From: Sclerotinia nivalis
Taxonomy: Eukaryota > Ascomycota > Leotiomycetes > Helotiales > Sclerotiniaceae
Length of the DNA stretch: 64,000 nucleotides
Direction: 5' to 3'
NCBI GenBank assembly: GCA_029531795.1
Contig: JAPEIS010000005.1
Span: forward strand, 124,001 to 188,000
Made by a program: the position numbers and the translations under genes. Every line of letters starts with the position of its first letter. Within the stretch, counting starts at the first letter, position 1. Below are positions 60,529 to 64,000 of the stretch, piece by piece. The notes below the pieces were generated by a model that saw nothing but the letters and a program-made list of their open reading frames with translations, made no database searches and was not told the origin of the DNA.

Positions 60529-61722
60529 TTACCATTGTACCTGATTCAGATGCTGTTGACTTTGTACCCAATTACCAGTATATCCTCCTCGAAATCCATT
60601 GCGATTATTATTAAACCTATTGACGCTTCGAAAAGCCGGAATAGCAGCGTATTGATCGAGGGCTGGATTAGTTGAGGCAACAGTATTGCAATTGGAAAAG
60701 GTATTAATAGGAACTTGTTTGCTAAGAAAAAGATTACCATTGATATTATAAATAGCATAACAATCAATCTGAAGATAACCGATCCTATCACAACAATTGC
60801 AAAAAACCACAGGATTAAACTTCTTTTTCTTATTTTGCAAACCCTTTTTCTATTATCCCTTTTGTTTCATTGTATCGAAATCCATAAGATCACCATCAAC
60901 AACAAATGCTTTACCAGAATTTTTATTATAATACTCAACATCACGAAGATTCTGACTCCAAATAGAGAATTTCTTTTGCTAACCATCAACATCATCAACC
61001 GTACAGAGGTTCGAATCACCAATGACCAAAGTTCGAAAAGAGGCCGTAATCTTTTGCTTCATTACATTAACAATCTCGCGATCAAACTTGTAACAAAAGT
61101 TAGCAAAATAAGATAACGTAAAAAAGAAAACCGAAAAGGATTCCTTTGAATCTATAGAAAGCTTATCGAATTTGAACAAGGCTTCCCTTTCGATATCCAC
61201 AGAGATATATAATTTGTTCAATTTGGCCAAAAACGAAACAACAAAATCGAAGCAAATGGGATCATCAACGAATCTAATGATATCCGTAATACACTCTTAT
61301 CACATTTGACCATCAAAAAGACTAATAATATAACTAATCTTCTTTTGTTCAGAAACAAAAAGTTGTAAATCGACCATCCAATAAAATTGTAAACCCAACT
61401 TCCAGAACTAATAGTCCTCTTATCGAACAAGAATATTAGATCTTTCGCCTTTAAAAACAAGCGAGTCCTTCTGAATTTGGCAAAAAGTGATCGGTTTCTA
61501 GCTAGTAGCAGCACCACCAACGTCCAGCTGAGCTTGCTTGCCGGTTAGAGTGCAAAGAAGCTCGACATTTTCCGCTTTGAATTCCTCGATCTTATTTGTT
61601 TGAATAACGATATGAATAGTTTGAATAATAAAACGATCTTCGATAATAAAGAAAACATAATTCAAATAAATAATTTGTTCGTTAAAACCAACAACGAAGT
61701 TTGACATCACTAAAACATCCAA
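60529..61722 (-). pseudogene. Gag region with degenerate zinc knuckle (chromovirus remnant)
   Basis: Minus-strand piece 61230-60979 reads EREALFKFDKLSIDSKESFS and later KFDREIVNVMKQKITASFRT, which fits a retrotransposon gag core. Piece 60840-60529 holds CNCCDRIGYLQIDC, a CCHC knuckle whose His is Tyr, a C-to-T type change. A frame break and stops lie between the pieces. Confidence 0.6.
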
Positions 61723-62118
61723 TTCTACTAGGATTTGTATAATAATAGGCCATTAACCGAAGACTCGTTGGATTTCGATACGAATTCCTTCGATAAAAGT
61801 AGGAGTCGTATTATCAGCGAATATAGAACCAAAAGCCATTGTAAAAAGAATTACGATTACACAAAGTAATCGATAAGGAATTTGCGATTGCACAAAGCAA
61901 TCAAAAACAGACATAGAAGTTTGCGAATAAATACGATCGTACAAAAGCAATCAGGGATCAAAAGCTACACAAAAGCAGATAAGAAATACGACTGTACAAA
62001 AGCAGGCGAATTACAACGGCACGAAAGCAATCGAAAACAGACATAGAAGCTTATAGATGATTTGATAAGGCTAGATCACTTCGTAAAGTGACAGAGCCTT
62101 TGAAAGAGTAGTACAAAC

Positions 62119-62281
62119 TATCACAATAAGGGAAAAGGTATATATAGGTTTGATCTATTGTTGTACTACAAAGAAAAGAAGAAGATCAAGGAGGTGACCT
62201 GACTATATAGAAGTGAGTGTATGCATGTGTGCCTAAGGCACACATGATCACGTGCAGGTGAAGGGAGATGAACCCGTAACA
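62119..62281 (-). repeat. 5' LTR of the chromovirus (163 bp)
   Basis: Same length as 54999-55161, no gaps; I count 18 differences, all transitions. Confidence 0.9.
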
Positions 62282-62286
62282 GATGA
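62282..62286. repeat. Target-site duplication GATGA (right) of the chromovirus
   Basis: Partner of 54994-54998. Confidence 0.88.
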
Positions 62287-63063
62287 TATAACCTTAATCA
62301 TATATTCAACAAATTGGAAAAAGAACATTCTTTTCTTCGAAGGAGCAGTTCGGCAAATTTATACTTTAGATGAAAAGAATGTTATTCAATTCGATTTAAT
62401 CAAAATAGAATTCATATATTTCTTTATATCCAAATACATCAAAGATGTCCCAATCAAACTTCCAAATTCCGAAATTGTATAATCTTCAACATTAATAAGA
62501 TAGTTAGGAATATAATTCGATTCTAATCTCAACTTTAAACAACATATTTCAATCCGAATTATTCAAACTAAAACAATATTTTATCGAATAATTAGATTAA
62601 CTAATATAGAAAAAGAGTTCAGTTTTAAAGTATTAAAACAACTATATATAGCTTATATGATTAGTATAGCCGATTATGGGTCAATTATATAATGGAAAAA
62701 TCAAGCATTATTCAAAAAGATCCTTTAATCACTTCAGAATCTTGCTTTTCGAAAGATCTTAGGAGTCTTTAAAACCTTACCAATCAAATCAATGGAAATG
62801 GAAGTTGTATTATACCTTTCAGAAGTCAGATTAAATGTTGGAATCAGATAATATGTTTTTAGATTATTAAAAATCTCGTTTTCTTATTCAATCAATATAA
62901 TCATTCGAAAATTAGTTATCGAAAAAGCAAATCTAAATCTAATAGCAATTCCTTAGAGGAAATTACCAAAACCTATACAATTCGAGAAAATTATGAGTTC
63001 AATTGAAGAAGATTTCGATCTTTTTACTTTAGAGAAGATCGATCATTTTTATTTCTTTTTGTG

Positions 63064-63068
63064 GAAGA
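63064..63068. repeat. Target-site duplication GAAGA (left) of the 213-bp LTR
   Basis: Matches 63282-63286. Confidence 0.85.
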
Positions 63069-63281
63069 TGTCACGGGGTCCCCGTATATGGTATACGGAG
63101 ACCGCTCGGGTTCCGACCCATAGGAGTCGGACCTCGGATAAGTGTAGGCTAGCCCCGGTCGGGGCTAGCGCTACACATAAATGTATTTAAGGAACCGTTC
63201 CTTCTATAGAAACGTAGCTCTTCGAGCTACGTCTTATCAATAAAAGTGATTTCTGTTATCCTGTCTGCTGCCTCCGTGATA
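63069..63281. mobile_element. GC-rich solo LTR, 213 bp, hairpin-dense
   Basis: Begins TGTCACGG and ends CCGTGATA, near-perfect inverted ends, flanked by a GAAGA duplication and lying in the LINE reading frame. Perfect hairpins: 63074-63084 (5-bp stem), 63082-63098 (7-bp stem), 63142-63176 (16 paired bases with one bulge), 63189-63203 (7-bp stem), 63212-63232 (9-bp stem, 3-base loop). AATAAA at 63239-63244 could be a polyadenylation signal. Base composition is unlike the AT-rich surroundings, so it is not mutated by RIP. The end sequences resemble those of the 163-bp chromovirus LTR, suggesting a related family. LTR orientation is taken as plus from the TG start and AATAAA position. Confidence 0.82.
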
Positions 63282-63286
63282 GAAGA
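63282..63286. repeat. Target-site duplication GAAGA (right) of the 213-bp LTR
   Basis: Matches 63064-63068. Confidence 0.85.
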
Positions 63287-64000
63287 AAGATATTTTGTAT
63301 AAAATCAATATTAGCAAATTATTTAAAGAAGAGGCAGTAATTGTTTACAATCTAGTCTTCAAATATAGAGGCAAAAATACTATTATGATTTATATAGATA
63401 CTTCCTTAATTTTGGAAGGAATTGGAGTAGGCATCGGAATCGTTGTTATCTCAACCAATAGCCAAATTTCCTATAAGGAAACTTTTAATATTGGTATAAA
63501 TCAATTGGTATATAATAGAGAGCTTTTTGGAGTCACTAAAGTAATCGAATATGTTAATTCTATAGCCCAATCGGGCAACAAATTCAAAATCTATTCAGAT
63601 AATCAAGCCGGACTATATCGATTGAGAATATCATTCGATGCCTTTGATCAAATTTGCCAAATCAAAGTAATCAAAACAACAAAATCTTTTATATAAAAGA
63701 AAACCGAAATCTTATTCAATTGGGTTTCGGGATATACTTCAGTAAAAGGAAACGAACTAATCGATGTTCTGGTAAAAGAAACTACAAAATTAAGATCATC
63801 ATTTAACAAAACTAGTTTTGTTTTTTTAGGAATAGAGATCAAAAGAACAAAAGATTAAAAATAGAAAATCTTCCTCAATTCAATCAATTCAAATTATTCA
63901 AAATCATACCCTTGGAAAATTAATTCGAAAATCGGAACTCCAGAAAACACCAAAAGGAACTATATCAATATCTTATTTTAGTTCAAAATCAGATATGGCT
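63287..64000 (+). mobile_element. LINE (Tad-like), RNase H part, runs off the window
   Basis: The plus frame 63295-63696 reads IMIYIDTSLILEGIGVGIGI, NIGINQLVYNRELFGVTKVI with the catalytic Glu, and FKIYSDNQAGLYRL with the catalytic Asp, the RNase H order typical of Tad-clade LINEs. After a stop near 63695 the frame continues as LFNWVSGYTSVKGNELIDVL, the RNase H C-terminus. Compared with the family pattern several Ala/Pro positions are Val/Ser/Leu, as from C-to-T change. The 3' end lies outside the window. Confidence 0.82.

Larger units (their letters stand above)
54999..62281 (-). mobile_element. Ty3/gypsy chromovirus, complete but mutated, with nested LTR insertion
   Basis: A 7283-bp element on the minus strand bounded by 163-bp LTRs and a GATGA target duplication; without the later 530-bp LTR and its 5-bp duplication it would be 6748 bp. 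Order on the minus strand: LTR, gag with zinc knuckle, (protease region unclear), reverse transcriptase, RNase H, integrase, chromodomain, purine tract, LTR. The reverse transcriptase-before-integrase order and the chromodomain place it among chromoviruses. Many in-frame stops and frame changes make it defective. I see no canonical tRNA primer-binding site right after the 5' LTR. Confidence 0.88.
62282..63068 (+). mobile_element. LINE (Tad-like), middle fragment
   Basis: Continues the reverse transcriptase after YMDDI: TLIIYSTNWKKNILFFEGAV, then KIEFIYF, and a connector that includes AYMISIADYGSIIW, LQNLAFRKILGVFKTLPIKS and EVVLYLSEVRLNVGIRYYVF. Frame stops occur (for example near 62692). It begins with the GATGA duplication and stops at the 213-bp LTR. 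Confidence 0.8.

Overview
The window is nuclear DNA of a filamentous ascomycete. The protein-coding genes have short introns (about 50-110 bp, with one of 219 bp and one of 285 bp) that use GT(A/G)AGT-like donors and CTAAC-like branch sites. The gene content (SLX4, malic enzyme, KEOPS subunit CGI121, kinesin-8, GH115, Zn2Cys6 regulator, GT32) is typical of Pezizomycotina. Overall resemblance points to Leotiomycetes, probably Sclerotiniaceae (Botrytis/Sclerotinia-like). That placement is an inference from memory of protein families, not a search.

Layout. 0-16 kb is a conserved gene block: SLX4 (5' end outside the window), malic enzyme on the minus strand, a BuGZ/ZNF207-type zinc-finger protein, and a secreted GH115 alpha-glucuronidase with eight exons. 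16-20.5 kb is gene-poor, with decayed coding remnants and an intact 530-bp solo LTR. 20.5-25 kb holds a NADAR-domain protein, an RRM protein and an OCH1-like GT32 glycosyltransferase. 25.5-35.5 kb is an accessory block with five relatives of one BTB/POZ family: one intact gene, two full-length copies broken by a frameshift and/or stop, and two fragments, with a decayed SMP-30/regucalcin-like gene between them. 36-47 kb returns to housekeeping and regulatory genes: CGI121, a Zn2Cys6 transcription factor and a kinesin-8. 47-54.6 kb is sparse and holds two single-exon Cys-rich proteins of unknown function, one carrying an 11-unit, 33-bp coding minisatellite.

54.9-64 kb is a nested transposon island. 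A Tad-like LINE (plus strand) is split inside its reverse-transcriptase YMDD codons by a complete but mutated Ty3/gypsy chromovirus (minus strand, 163-bp LTRs, target duplication GATGA). The chromovirus is itself split by a second copy of the 530-bp LTR, identical to the one at 18.7 kb as far as I compared them and in opposite orientation (duplication AATAG). The LINE is split again by a GC-rich 213-bp solo LTR (duplication GAAGA) made largely of perfect hairpins. The chromovirus LTR pair differs by 18 transitions and no transversions, as expected from repeat-induced point mutation. The 530-bp LTRs show no such divergence and are therefore younger.

Functionally the genes do not form one pathway. 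The most interesting material is the BTB birth-and-death cluster, the pair of linked Cys-module proteins, and the layered transposon record. Exon boundaries were placed by hand from splice signals, reading phase and family continuity.
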